From the NCBI GenBank assembly GCA_963729165.1, contig CAVSMM010000010.1:62001-126000 (forward strand): a stretch of 64,000 nt of DNA, given 5' to 3'. The translations under genes were made by a program, and so were the position numbers. Source of the stretch: JACCZX01 sp963729165. Lineage in GTDB: Bacteria > Pseudomonadota > Gammaproteobacteria > Burkholderiales > Burkholderiaceae_F. The notes under the pieces were generated by a model that saw only the letters and a program-made list of their open reading frames with translations, did not search any database and was not told the DNA's origin. This document shows positions 28,566 to 38,394 of the stretch, piece by piece. The first letter of the stretch is position 1; the number at the start of each line of letters is the position of its first letter.

Positions 28566-29417
28566 TTAATAAGACCTTCGCTCCAGCCGCACTTCCTGCA
28601 TGATCGTCGCGGCGATCTCTTCAATCGACTTCGTCGTCGACGATAGCCACCGAATTCCCTCCCGCCGCATCATTCTCTCCGCGGCTTCCACCTCGCTCCG
28701 ACAATTCTCCAGCGCTGCATAACGGCTGTTCGGGCGCCGCTCGTGCCGCACTTCCGCAAGGCGCTCGGGCGAAATCGAAAGCCCGAAAATCTTGTCCTTG
28801 TGCTGCGGCAGTGCGCTTGGAAGTTGGCCGCGATCGAAGTCTTCCGGAATCAGCGGATAGTTGGCGGCCTTGACCCCGTATTGCATCGCCAAGTACAGGC
28901 TGGTTGGCGTTTTGCCCGAGCGCGATACGCCGACCAGGATCACATCGGCGCCCGCGAGTCCTTTCGCCGACTGGCCGTCATCGTGAGCCAGTGTGAAGTT
29001 GATGGCTTCGATGCGGTTCTTGTAGTCCTCGGAGTTCACGCGGATCGCGTGCGAGCGGCCGATGGTGTGCGTTGAGTGAAGTTCGAGCTCGCGCTCCAGC
29101 GGTTCGACGAATGTCTCGAACATCTCGAGGAAGAACGCTTCGGTGCCTTCGCGCAACGCGCCGGAAACCGTCGGATCGACCAGTGTGGAGAACACGATCG
29201 GCCGCTTGCCGTCGCGCACGCCTGCTTGATTGATGCGGATTGCCGCTTCGCGCGCTTTGTCGGCGCTGTCGATGAACGGCAGCCGCTGCGGCCGATAGCG
29301 CAGGTGTTCGAACTGCGTCAGCACGCTGTGGCCCAGCGTTTCCGCCGTGATGCCGGTGCCGTCCGAAACGAAGAAGACGGTGCGATCGTAAACGGCTGGC
29401 ACGGCTGGCTGGGACAT
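28566..29417 (-). CDS. ppsR: Phosphoenolpyruvate synthase regulatory protein (kinase/pyrophosphorylase)
   Basis: PpsR is a DUF299 bifunctional enzyme that inactivates PEP synthase by ADP-dependent phosphorylation and reactivates it by phosphate-dependent removal. It is intact at 283 residues. The nucleotide loop GVSRSGKTPTSLYLA and the N-terminal RTVFFVSDGTGITAETLG are typical. It is divergent from its target gene ppsA with a 58-base gap, the usual arrangement. Confidence 0.96.
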   Translation of the reverse strand: MSQPAVPAVYDRTVFFVSDGTGITAETLGHSVLTQFEHLRYRPQRLPFIDSADKAREAAIRINQAGVRDGKRPIVFSTLVDPTVSGALREGTEAFFLEMFETFVEPLERELELHSTHTIGRSHAIRVNSEDYKNRIEAINFTLAHDDGQSAKGLAGADVILVGVSRSGKTPTSLYLAMQYGVKAANYPLIPEDFDRGQLPSALPQHKDKIFGLSISPERLAEVRHERRPNSRYAALENCRSEVEAAERMMRREGIRWLSSTTKSIEEIAATIMQEVRLERRSY

Positions 29418-29475
29418 CGGTGGATGTTAACGGGACCGCCATTACACTGCGCGCGGTTTCCCCATCGAGACATGC

Positions 29476-31900
29476 ATGCAGCGCGGCAAGTACGTCATTC
29501 CTTTTTCACAGCTCAGGATGTCCGACGTCGACTCGGTCGGCGGCAAGAATGCATCGCTGGGCGAGATGCTGAGTCAATTGAGCGGCGCGGGCGTGCGCGT
29601 GCCGGATGGCTTTGCGACGACGTCCGAAGCGTTTCGATTGTTCGTCGAGCACGGAAACCTGAAAGAGCGGATTGCAAAACGCCTGCAGCAGTTGAACGTC
29701 GATGATGTTCGGGCCCTTGGCGCAGCGGGAAAGGAGATTCGCGGATGGATCGTGGACGCGCCTTTTCCGACGGATTTTAAGGATGAGATAACCTCTATTT
29801 TTCAGGTACTTGAAGCGGACAGTTCAGGCGAAATCTCATTTGCGGTGCGGTCGAGCGCGACCGCCGAAGACCTGCCCGATGCGTCATTCGCGGGGCAGCA
29901 GGAGACGTTTCTCAACGTCAGTGGCATCGATGCGGTTCTCGATCGCATCAAGCATGTGTTTGCCTCGCTCTACAACGATCGGGCGATTGCCTACCGCGTT
30001 CACAAAGGGTTCGCGCACGCCGACGTCGCGCTGTCCGCAGGCGTGCAGCGCATGGTCCGGAGTGATCTGGGGTCTGCCGGCGTGGTGTTCACGATGGACA
30101 CCGAGTCGGGCTTTCGCGACGTGGTGTTCATCACCTCGAGCTATGGGCTCGGCGAGACCGTCGTGCAAGGCGCTGTGAACCCCGATGAGTTCTATGTTCA
30201 CAAGCCGATGCTTGCCGCGGGCAAGTCGCCGATCATTCGACGCAACCTTGGTTCGAAGCTGATCAAGATGGAGTTCGACACCGATGGCGACAAGCGCGTC
30301 CGCACCGTCGACGTGGCTGCAAGCGAACGCCACGCGTTCTCCTTGACTGACAAAGAGGTCGTTGAGCTTGCGCGCTATGCGGTGATCATCGAACAACACT
30401 ACGGTCGGCCGATGGACATCGAGTGGGGCAAGGACCGCGACGGTGCCATCTACATCCTGCAGGCGCGGCCCGAGACAGTGAAGTCGCAATCGAACTACAG
30501 AGCAGCAGCGCTTCCGCTTAACCGGCAACGGTAACATGCTGGTGACCGGCCGCGCGATCGGTCAGAAGATCGGCATCGGACCGGTGCGCATCATCGAAGA
30601 CATCGCGCAGATGGATCAGGTGCAGCCGGGAGATGTGCTGGTCACCGACATGACCGATCCGAACTGGGAGCCGGTGATGAAGCGCGCGGCCGCGATCGTG
30701 ACCAATCGCGGCGGGCGTACCTGCCACGCGGCGATCATTGCGCGCGAGCTGGGAATTCCGGCGGTGGTTGGCTGCGAGACTGCCACCAGCGATCTGACGG
30801 AAGGCGAGATGGTCACGGTGAGTTGCGCCGAAGGCGATACCGGCAACGTCTACGCGGGCGAGCTGAAGATGGAAGTCGAGACGGTAAAGCGCGGCGCGCT
30901 GCCGCCGATTCCGGTCAAGATCATGATGAACATCGGCAATCCGCAGTTGGCATTCGAGTTTCAGTCATTGCCGAACGAAGGGGTGGGGCTCGCGCGGCTC
31001 GAGTTCATCATCAACAACGTGATCGGCGTGCACCCCAAAGCCGTGCTCGACTATCCGAACCTCGATCCGGAGCTGAAGCAGGCCGTCGAGAGCGTTGCGC
31101 ACGGCTATCCAAGCCCGCGCGCATTCTTCGAGATGAAACTTGCCGAAGGCATTTCGACGATCGCCGCTGCGTTCTGGCCGAAGCCGGTGATCGTGCGCAT
31201 GTCGGACTTCAAGAGCAACGAGTACAAGAAGCTGATCGGCGGGTCGCGCTACGAGCCTGATGAAGAAAATCCGATGCTCGGCTTTCGCGGCGCATCGCGC
31301 TACATCGCCGATTCGTTTCGCGAGTGCTTTCGAATGGAGGCAGCAGCGCTGAAGAAAGTCCGCGATGAGATGGGGCTGACCAATGTGGAAATCATGGTGC
31401 CGTTCGTGCGGACGCTGAGCGAGGCAAAGCGCGTAATGGAATTGTTGGCCGCGCACGGGCTGAAGCGCGGAGCGGGTGGCTCGCCCGACGGCTCGGGCGC
31501 ACTGCGCGTCATCATGATGTGTGAAGTTCCGTCGAACGCGATATTGGCGGAGCAATTTCTCGAGTACTTCGATGGCTTTTCGATCGGCTCCAATGATCTG
31601 ACACAGTTGACGCTCGGAATTGATCGTGACTCGGGGCTGGTCGCCGAGGGCTTTGACGAGCGAGACCCTGCGATCAAAGTGCTGCTGGAGAAAACGATCG
31701 CGGCGTGCCGGGCAAGCGGCAAGTACGTCGGCATCTGCGGGCAAGGGCCGTCGGACCATGCGGATTTTGCCGAGTGGCTGATGGTGCATGGAATCGATTC
31801 GATATCGTTGAATCCGGATACCGTGGTCGAGACCTGGCAGCGGCTCGCCGGCGCTGCGGGGATCGTGTCGCCGAGGGAGAGGGTCGAAGCACATGGATAA
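29476..31900 (+). CDS. ppsA: Phosphoenolpyruvate synthase (one frameshift)
   Basis: PpsA converts pyruvate and ATP to PEP, AMP and phosphate, the entry to gluconeogenesis. The N-terminal ATP-grasp domain (GGKNASLGEML, FAVRSSATAEDLPDASFAGQ), the central phosphohistidine domain (GGRTCHAAIIARELGIPAVVG, catalytic His) and the C-terminal PEP/pyruvate barrel (EIMVPFVRTLSEAKRV, GICGQGPSDH) are all present. An indel near 30500 separates ILQARPETVKSQ from LTGNGNMLVTGRA. About 807 residues after correction. The stop overlaps the start of nfeD. Confidence 0.95.
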
Positions 31901-32324
31901 CTACGTCTGGTGGTTTGTCATTGGTTTTGGTCTGGTGATCGCCGAGTTGCTGACGGGCACGTTCTATCTGCTGGTCATTGCGATCGCGTTCGGCGCTGCC
32001 GGGGTCGCGGCGCTGCTGGGCGCTCCGGTCGTGGCTCAGTGGGCTACCGCGGCAGCGGTCAGCCTCGGCGGAACGTTGTGGCTGCGGCAGTCGCGTTTCG
32101 GGCAGCGCCTGCGGGATCGCGCCACCAGCGACCGTGTGCAAAACATGGACGTCGGCCAGACGCTGCGAGTCGAACAATGGGCGCCGAACCGCACTGCGCG
32201 CGCCAACTATCGCGGCGCTACGTGGGATGTCGAACTGGTGCCGGGCGACTCGCCGGCGAGCGGCGAGTTCGTCATCCGCGAGATCCAGGCCAACCGATTG
32301 ATCGTCGCCGCAAAAGTGCGCTAG
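31893..32324 (+). CDS. NfeD-like membrane protein
   Basis: This short NfeD-family protein has two or three N-terminal membrane helices (WWFVIGFGLVIAELLTGTFYLL, AIAFGAAGVAALLGAPVV) and a C-terminal OB-like beta domain (DVGQTLRVEQW, GATWDVELV). NfeD proteins pair with SPFH/stomatin proteins, and the next gene is one. It has 143 residues and overlaps the ppsA stop by 8 bases. The role in membrane quality control is from the family; nothing specific is seen here. Confidence 0.88.
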   Translation: MDNYVWWFVIGFGLVIAELLTGTFYLLVIAIAFGAAGVAALLGAPVVAQWATAAAVSLGGTLWLRQSRFGQRLRDRATSDRVQNMDVGQTLRVEQWAPNRTARANYRGATWDVELVPGDSPASGEFVIREIQANRLIVAAKVR

Positions 32325-32362
32325 CACTCATGCAGTAAACGAGTCCGACCGAGGAGAGCTCC

Positions 32363-33298
32363 ATGTTCGGCATTAGTGGTGTCTGGTTGATCTTCATTGT
32401 CATCGCAATCGTCGCGTTCACGTTCGCCATCACTGCGCTCAAGGTCGTTCCTCAACAAAGCGCGTGGGTGATCGAGCGCCTGGGCAAGTATCACGGCACG
32501 CTGCAACCCGGACTGAATCCGGTCATCCCGTTCATCGACCGGGTGGCCTACAAGCACAGTCTTAAGGAGGTGCCGCTCGATACGCCGAGCCAGGTGTGCA
32601 TCACGAAGGACAACACGCAGCTGCAGGTCGACGGCGTGCTGTACTTCCAGGTGACCGATCCGCAGCGCGCATCGTATGGCGCCAGCAACTACATCCTGGC
32701 GATCACGCAGCTGGCGCAGACCACATTGCGCTCGGTGATCGGCAAGCTCGAGCTCGACAAGACGTTCGAGGAGCGCGAGTACATTAACCACAGCGTTGTT
32801 TCAGCGATCGACGAGGCGGCGATGAACTGGGGCGTCAAGGTGTTGCGCTACGAGATCAAGGACATCACGCCGCCAAATGCAATCCTGCACGCGATGCAGC
32901 AGCAGATCACCGCGGAGCGCGAGAAGCGCGCGCTGATCGCGTCGTCCGAGGGCCGCAAGCAGGAGCAGATCAACATCGCCACCGGCGAGCGCGAGGCCGA
33001 GATCGCACGTTCGGAAGGCGAGAAGTTCGCGCAGATCAACATCGCGCAGGGCGAGGCCGGTGCCGTGCTCGCGGTCGCCGAAGCCACCGCGCGCGCAATT
33101 CAGATGGTGGCTGAAACGATTCGTCAACCCGGCGGGTTGGAGGCCGTCAATCTGCGCGTGGCCGATCGGTTTGTCGATGCGTTCAGCAACCTGGCAAAGA
33201 CCAACAACACGCTGATCGTGCCTTCGAACGTGGCCGATATCTCGACGCTGGTCGCTTCGGCGCTGACGGTCGTCAGGGCGCAGCCTGCGCCGCGCTGA
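32363..33298 (+). CDS. SPFH/stomatin-family membrane protein (QmcA-like)
   Basis: An N-terminal membrane helix (LIFIVIAIVAFTFAITALKV) is followed by an SPFH/band-7 domain (VPQQSAWVIERLGKYHGTLQPG, TIAR-type core) and a long helical C-terminal part rich in E/A/I (EREKRALIASSEGRKQEQINIA). It has 311 residues and is intact. GAGGAG at 32352-32357 supports the ATG. Together with the upstream nfeD it forms the common NfeD-stomatin pair thought to organise membrane microdomains and assist membrane proteases. Confidence 0.92.
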   Translation: MFGISGVWLIFIVIAIVAFTFAITALKVVPQQSAWVIERLGKYHGTLQPGLNPVIPFIDRVAYKHSLKEVPLDTPSQVCITKDNTQLQVDGVLYFQVTDPQRASYGASNYILAITQLAQTTLRSVIGKLELDKTFEEREYINHSVVSAIDEAAMNWGVKVLRYEIKDITPPNAILHAMQQQITAEREKRALIASSEGRKQEQINIATGEREAEIARSEGEKFAQINIAQGEAGAVLAVAEATARAIQMVAETIRQPGGLEAVNLRVADRFVDAFSNLAKTNNTLIVPSNVADISTLVASALTVVRAQPAPR

Positions 33299-33309
33299 CT
33301 TTTCTCAGC

Positions 33310-33771
33310 ATGATCGAGAACTACGAAATCACGCTGGCACGATCGTCGGATGCAGCACGCATCGCGGCACTGTCACGGGATTCGATCGAGCGTGGTTTGA
33401 GCTGGTCGTGGACGCCGCAGCGGGTTCTAAGAAGCCTGCGCGATGTCGCGACCAACACGATCGTGGCGCGCGAGCCCGGCATCCTGGCGGGGTTTGCCAT
33501 CATGAAGTACCGCGACGACGAAGCGCACTTGCTTTTGATGGCGATTCATTCTGCGCGGCGCCGGCGCGGGATCGCGTCGGCGCTGCTCGACTGGCTTGAG
33601 GTCACGGCGAGAGTCGCGGGGATCGCGTCGATCCGGGTCGAAGCGCGGGATACCAACTTCGCGGCGCGCCAGTTTTACGGCAAGCACGGCTACATGCAGG
33701 TCGAGTTGTTGCGCGGCTATTACGAGAACCGCGACGATGCGGTCGTTTTGAAAAGGCTGCTGCGTATCTAG
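33310..33771 (+). CDS. GNAT-family N-acetyltransferase
   Basis: This small acyl-CoA-dependent acetyltransferase has 153 residues and is intact. The acetyl-CoA loop is seen as IHSARRRRGIASALLDWLE (R-x-x-G-I-A) and the C-terminal RDTNFAARQFYGKHGYMQ is like RimI-type enzymes. The substrate is unknown. It is convergent with smpB, with 4 bases of overlap at the stops. Confidence 0.85.
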   Translation: MIENYEITLARSSDAARIAALSRDSIERGLSWSWTPQRVLRSLRDVATNTIVAREPGILAGFAIMKYRDDEAHLLLMAIHSARRRRGIASALLDWLEVTARVAGIASIRVEARDTNFAARQFYGKHGYMQVELLRGYYENRDDAVVLKRLLRI

Positions 33772-34217
33772 CGACTACGTTGCTTGAGCAGCCGGCTCTG
33801 TTCCCGCTTCCAGTCTTTGTCTGCCTCGTCGGCTCGCTTCTCGAACTGCCGCTTGCCCTTCGCAAGGCCCACTTCGAGCTTCACGCGGCCCTTGCTGTAG
33901 TGCATGTTCAACGGAACCAGCGAGTAACCGGCGCGCTCGACCTTGCCAATCAGCTTCCGTATCTCAGCGGCGTGCAACAGAAGCTTGCGGGTACGCGTCG
34001 GCTCGGCTTTTACATGCGTCGACGTCGTCGGCAGCAGACTGATGTGCGCGTTAAGCAGATACAGCTCGCCGCTGCGCACGACGACGTACGCTTCATTCAA
34101 TTGAACCTGGTTCGCGCGAATCGATTTGACTTCCCAGCCTTCGAGCGCAATGCCGGCTTCGTAGCGCTCTTCGATCGAGTAATCGTGTTGCGCTTTCTTG
34201 TTTTGAACAATCGCCAC
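33768..34217 (-). CDS. smpB: SsrA-binding protein SmpB
   Basis: SmpB binds tmRNA and rescues stalled ribosomes. It is intact at 149 residues. It starts IVQNKKAQHDYSIEERYEAGI, has the core EVKSIRANQVQLNEAYV and the basic C-terminal tail KRADEADKDWKREQSRLLKQ. No tmRNA gene was recognised in this window. It is divergent from the RnfH-type gene. Confidence 0.97.
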   Translation of the reverse strand: MAIVQNKKAQHDYSIEERYEAGIALEGWEVKSIRANQVQLNEAYVVVRSGELYLLNAHISLLPTTSTHVKAEPTRTRKLLLHAAEIRKLIGKVERAGYSLVPLNMHYSKGRVKLEVGLAKGKRQFEKRADEADKDWKREQSRLLKQRSR

Positions 34218-34290
34218 TGCGAGAAGCGCGATGGATTACATGCGCGCCGTCAATACAATCCGGCTTTATATCCCACTCGCGCGCACGTAG

Positions 34291-34594
34291 ATGGCTTCGA
34301 GCTGGCTGCGGATTACGGTGGCGTATTGCGCGCCGGGCGTCGAAGACATCAGCGAGGTGCGGGTAGCCGCTTGGCGCCACCGTGCGCGACGCTATCGAGG
34401 CAGCGCAGATTCGCGTGCGCCGGCCTGAACTGAAAGATGCCGTTGACCCTGGGATCTGGGGACACCGCTGCTCACTCGATCGCCCGCTTGCCGATGGCGA
34501 CCGCGTCGAGATCTATCGACCGCTGATCATTGATCCGATGGAAGGGCGTCGAGCCCGGGCGGAATTACGGCGCAAGCGAGGCGGCAAGAATTAG
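34291..34594 (+). CDS. rnfH: RnfH/RatB-family protein (one frameshift)
   Basis: This small ubiquitin-like-fold UPF0125 protein is found beside smpB in many proteobacteria; its biochemical role is unsettled. LRITVAYCAPGVEDISEVRV in one frame continues as GATVRDAIEAAQIRVRRPEL and DRVEIYRPLIIDPMEGRRAR in another, with an indel near 34370. The corrected size is about 100 residues. The ratA gene that normally sits between smpB and rnfH is missing: only 73 bases separate them. Its stop overlaps that of the convergent DUF4124 gene. Confidence 0.85.
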
Positions 34595-35136
34595 CCGCAG
34601 GCACTCTGCATGATCTTGCGCGTGCGATCCATTTCCGCGGCGCGTTGGGCGTCGTCCAGATACTCTCGATTTCCCGATGCGTCGGTCTTCTGGATGCGTA
34701 TGCCGTCTTCGAGTGACTTCATGTAGCCGCGCGCACGATCGCACTCGGCCGTCTTGGTAGCACTTTTCGTCTGTTCTTCGGCGGCTTTCTTTTCGCTATC
34801 GGCGCGCTCCTGCTGCCGCTTGCGAAATTCCATTTCACGCTCGGCGACAGTCTTGGGTGCGTTAGGAGCACTCTTGGTGTCACCCTTTGCATCCGCAGGT
34901 TTGCCGGCGTCATCGAGAGGACCGCTCGCGGGCGCCGGATTGGCCAGCGTCTGCGTGTTCGGCTGGCGCACGATGCTGCCGGCCTTGATGTCCGGCGGCG
35001 GCGGCCGATCGGAATACACGGTGCGGCCGTTGCCATCTTTCCACGCCCATTGAGCTTCACTCGGCGAAGAAGCGAATCCAGCCAGGACAATGGCAATCGT
35101 GATTGTTGAGCGAACTACATTGACACCAATCGACAT
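34591..35136 (-). CDS. Exported DUF4124-domain protein
   Basis: The signal peptide (STITIAIVLAGFASSPSEA) is followed by the DUF4124 core QWAWKDGNGRTVYSDRPPPPD. A low-complexity linker and a highly charged helical part follow (AEREMEFRKRQQERADSEKK), ending near CDRARGYMKSLEDGIRI. It has 181 residues and is intact. It is a periplasmic protein of unknown function, often next to guaB in Burkholderiales. Confidence 0.85.
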   Translation of the reverse strand: MSIGVNVVRSTITIAIVLAGFASSPSEAQWAWKDGNGRTVYSDRPPPPDIKAGSIVRQPNTQTLANPAPASGPLDDAGKPADAKGDTKSAPNAPKTVAEREMEFRKRQQERADSEKKAAEEQTKSATKTAECDRARGYMKSLEDGIRIQKTDASGNREYLDDAQRAAEMDRTRKIMQSACG

Positions 35137-35224
35137 ACGTTCTCCTGAGGCGCCAGCACATTTTCCGATGGATTAACGCGACGGGGCAAGGCCAGCAGAT
35201 TACCTAGAAGACGTCTAAAGACCC

Positions 35225-35258
35225 TGCAATTGCAATGAGCTAAGTCGTCCGGCTTAGC
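35225..35258. promoter_or_regulatory. Palindromes upstream of guaB
   Basis: A perfect 10-bp palindrome TGCAATTGCA (35225-35234) is followed by GCTAAG (35239-35244) / CTTAGC (35253-35258) with an 8-base spacer. They lie 40-75 bases upstream of the candidate -10. They may be an operator for purine control; this is not matched to any known regulator. Confidence 0.35.
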
Positions 35259-35298
35259 AGGGGCGCCATGGCGAGGGAAGGTTAATACCCAATTTCCG

Positions 35299-35304
35299 TA
35301 TACT
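35299..35304 (+). promoter_or_regulatory. Candidate -10 (TATACT) for guaBA
   Basis: TATACT lies 24 bases before the guaB ATG. No convincing -35 hexamer is seen at 17 bases, so this is a weak call based on sequence and position. Confidence 0.4.
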
Positions 35305-35328
35305 CCGTCTTTGCGTCTGAGGAAAAGT

Positions 35329-36798
35329 ATGCGGTTGGTACAAAAAGCGCTGACTTTCGATGACGTGCTGCTCGTCCCCGCCTACTCGGCGGTCCTTCCC
35401 CGCGACGTACAGCTTTCTACCCGACTCTCCCGCAACATTTCTTTGAACATCCCGCTCGTTTCGGCGCCGATGGATACGGTGACCGACGCGCGGCTTGCCA
35501 TTGCTCTGGCGCAAGAAGGGGGTATCGGCATCGTTCACAAGAACATGACTCCCAAAGAGCAGGCGGCTCACGTGATGAAGGTGAAGCGTCACGAAGCGGG
35601 TGTGTTGCGCGATCCGATCACGATCACGCAGGATATGACGGTGCGCGACGCGATCGAACTTCAACGCGCGCACAAGATCTCGGGTTTACCGGTGGTCGAG
35701 GGCAAACGCGTGGTCGGTATCGTGACCAATCGCGATTTGCGATTCGAGACGCGGCTCGATGCGCCGATCCGCGACATCATGACTCCCCGCAAGCGCTTGA
35801 TAACCGTGCGCGAAGGAACGACGCCCGACGAAGCGCGCGCGCTGCTGCACGAGCATCGGCTCGAGCGCGTGCTGGTGACGAACGGTGACGACGAATTGCG
35901 CGGCCTGATCACCGTCAAGGACATTACGAAGGCGACCGAGCATCCGAGTGCCGCCAAGGACCATCTGGGCAAATTGAAAGTCGGCGGCGCCATCAGCACG
36001 GGTCCCGATTCCGACGAACGGGCCGAGTTGATGGTGCGAGCGGGTGTCGATGTATTGATCGTCGACACCGCGCACGGCCATCACCAGGGCGTGCTCGATC
36101 GCGTGCGCTGGGTGAAGAAGAACTTTCCGAAGGTCGACGTGGTCGGCGGCAACGTCGCCACCGCGGAAGGCGCGCGCGCGTTGGTCGATGCGGGGGCCGA
36201 CGGCGTCAAGGTCGGCATCGGGCCCGGATCGATTTGCACGACGCGCATCGTCGCCGGGGTCGGCGTGCCGCAGATCACCGCCGTGTCGAACGTGGCGAAA
36301 GCGCTCGACGGCTCGGGTGTGCCCATCGTTGCCGACGGCGGCATTCGCTATTCGGGCGACGTCGCAAAAGCGCTCGCTGCCGGCGCGTACGCGGTGATGA
36401 TGGGCGGCATTTTTGCGGGCACCGAAGAGGCACCCGGCGAAGTGATCCTGTTTCAGGGCCGCTCGTACAAGAGCTATCGCGGCATGGGCAGCCTAGGCGC
36501 AATGGCCGAGGGGTCAGCGGAGCGCTATTTTCAGGACAACGACAACGACGCCAACGTCGACAAGTACGTCCCGGAAGGCGTCGAAGGAATGGTGCCGTAC
36601 AAGGGCAGCGCGCTCGGGATCATGTTCCAGATGACAGGCGGGTTGCGCTCCAGCATGGGCTATTGCGGCTGCAGCTCGATCGATGAGATGCGCACCAAGG
36701 CGCAGTTCGTCGAGATCACCGCTGCGGGAATGCGCGAATCGCACGTGCACGATGTGCGAATAACGAAGGAAGCGCCCAACTACCGGCTCGAGACTTAG
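35329..36798 (+). CDS. guaB: IMP dehydrogenase
   Basis: GuaB oxidises IMP to XMP, the committed step to GMP. It is intact at about 489 residues. The ATG at 35329 fits the family start MRLVQKALTFDDVLLVPAYS and has GAGG upstream; a longer TTG start is unlikely. Two CBS domains sit between residues ~95 and 210. The catalytic loop is GIGPGSICTTRIVAGVG, and the flap region is near GMVPYKGS. guaA begins at the last base of its stop codon, so the two are coupled. Confidence 0.97.
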   Translation: MRLVQKALTFDDVLLVPAYSAVLPRDVQLSTRLSRNISLNIPLVSAPMDTVTDARLAIALAQEGGIGIVHKNMTPKEQAAHVMKVKRHEAGVLRDPITITQDMTVRDAIELQRAHKISGLPVVEGKRVVGIVTNRDLRFETRLDAPIRDIMTPRKRLITVREGTTPDEARALLHEHRLERVLVTNGDDELRGLITVKDITKATEHPSAAKDHLGKLKVGGAISTGPDSDERAELMVRAGVDVLIVDTAHGHHQGVLDRVRWVKKNFPKVDVVGGNVATAEGARALVDAGADGVKVGIGPGSICTTRIVAGVGVPQITAVSNVAKALDGSGVPIVADGGIRYSGDVAKALAAGAYAVMMGGIFAGTEEAPGEVILFQGRSYKSYRGMGSLGAMAEGSAERYFQDNDNDANVDKYVPEGVEGMVPYKGSALGIMFQMTGGLRSSMGYCGCSSIDEMRTKAQFVEITAAGMRESHVHDVRITKEAPNYRLET

Positions 36799-38378
36799 TG
36801 ACTTCCGCGTCCGTGCATCACGACCGAATACTGATTCTCGACTTCGGCTCGCAAGTCACACAATTGATCGCTCGCCGCGTGCGCGAGGCAGGCGTGTATT
36901 GCGAGCTACACCCGTACGACGTCGACGATGCGTTCGTGCGCGAGTTTGCGCCGAAAGGCGTGATCCTGTCGGGCAGCCACGCCTCCACCTACGAAGCACA
37001 CGAGCTGCGCGCACCAACTGCCGTGTTCGAGCTCGGCGTGCCGGTGCTCGGTATCTGCTACGGCATGTTCACGATGGCGGTGCAGCAGGGCGGCCAGGTC
37101 GAAGCGAGCACGCATCGCGAGTTTGGCTACGCCGAAGTTCGCGCGCGCGGCCATACGCAGTTGCTCGCGAACCTGGAGGACCAGCGTACCGCCGACGGGC
37201 ACGGGCTGTTGAAAGTCTGGATGAGCCATGGTGACAAAGTCACCGAGTTGCCGCCCGGCTTCAAGCTGATGGCGTCGACGCCGAGCTGCCCGATCGCGGG
37301 CATGGCCGACGAGGCGCGTGGTTTTTACGGCGTTCAGTTTCATCCCGAAGTCACCCACACAGTGCAGGGCCAGGCGATTCTGACGCGGTTCGTGCTCGAC
37401 ATCTGCGGCTGCAAGCCCGATTGGGTGATGGGTGACTACGCGGCCGAAGCGATCGAAAAGATTCGCGCACAAGTCGGCAGCGACGAAGTCATCCTCGGGC
37501 TCAGCGGTGGCGTCGATTCATCCGTGGCCGCGGTGCTGGTCCATCGTGCAATCGGCGATCAACTGACCTGCGTATTCGTTGACACCGGTTTGTTGCGGCT
37601 CGGCGAAGGCCAGCAGGTGATCGATACGTTTGGAAGGCACATGGGCATCAAGCTGGTCCACGTCGATGCGAGCGACCGTTTCATGAACGCGCTCGCAGGC
37701 GAAGCAGATCCCGAAGCCAAGCGCAAGATCATCGGCCGCGAATTCGTTCACGTTTTCCAGGAGGAAGCGGCGAAGCTGCCCGCGGCCAAGTGGCTCGCGC
37801 AGGGAACGATCTATCCCGACGTGATCGAGTCAGCCGGCGCGAAGACCAAGAAGGCGATGACGATCAAGAGTCACCACAACGTCGGTGGCCTGCCTGAGAC
37901 ATTGCATCTGAGACTGCTCGAGCCGCTGCGCGAGCTGTTCAAGGATGAGGTGCGCAGCCTCGGCATTGCGCTCGGGCTGCCGCGTGAAATGGTTTTCAGG
38001 CATCCGTTTCCGGGGCCGGGTCTGGGTGTTCGCATTCTCGGCGAGGTCAAGCGCGAATATGCAGATCTGCTGCGGCGCGCGGATGCGATTTTCATCGAAG
38101 AGCTGCGCTCGAGCGGGTGGTACGACCGAACGAGCCAGGCGTTCGCGGTGTTTTTGCCGGTCAGGAGTGTCGGCGTGATGGGGGACGGCCGCACTTACGA
38201 ATGGGTTGTCGCATTGCGCGCCGTGCAGACGTCGGACTTCATGACAGCACAGTGGGCCGAGCTTCCGCACGAGCTGCTCGGCCGCGTGTCGAACCGGATC
38301 ATCAACGAGGTGCGCGGAATCAATCGTGTCGTTTACGACATCAGCGGCAAGCCACCGGCGACGATCGAGTGGGAGTGA
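36798..38378 (+). CDS. guaA: GMP synthase (glutamine-hydrolysing)
   Basis: GuaA aminates XMP to GMP with glutamine and ATP. It is intact at 526 residues. The class I amidotransferase has the nucleophile in VLGICYGMFTMAVQQGG and the histidine in GVQFHPEVTH. The ATP-pyrophosphatase loop is LGLSGGVDSSVAAVL. The C-terminal dimerisation domain ends VYDISGKPPATIEWE. The GTG start overlaps the guaB stop. Confidence 0.98.
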   Translation: MTSASVHHDRILILDFGSQVTQLIARRVREAGVYCELHPYDVDDAFVREFAPKGVILSGSHASTYEAHELRAPTAVFELGVPVLGICYGMFTMAVQQGGQVEASTHREFGYAEVRARGHTQLLANLEDQRTADGHGLLKVWMSHGDKVTELPPGFKLMASTPSCPIAGMADEARGFYGVQFHPEVTHTVQGQAILTRFVLDICGCKPDWVMGDYAAEAIEKIRAQVGSDEVILGLSGGVDSSVAAVLVHRAIGDQLTCVFVDTGLLRLGEGQQVIDTFGRHMGIKLVHVDASDRFMNALAGEADPEAKRKIIGREFVHVFQEEAAKLPAAKWLAQGTIYPDVIESAGAKTKKAMTIKSHHNVGGLPETLHLRLLEPLRELFKDEVRSLGIALGLPREMVFRHPFPGPGLGVRILGEVKREYADLLRRADAIFIEELRSSGWYDRTSQAFAVFLPVRSVGVMGDGRTYEWVVALRAVQTSDFMTAQWAELPHELLGRVSNRIINEVRGINRVVYDISGKPPATIEWE

Positions 38379-38394
38379 TAAGTAGACTGCGCCG

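Noticed and set aside
34233..34290. A 19-codon ORF between smpB and rnfH
   Set aside because: There is no clear ribosome site, no resemblance to ratA, and its position in a divergent promoter gap makes chance likely.
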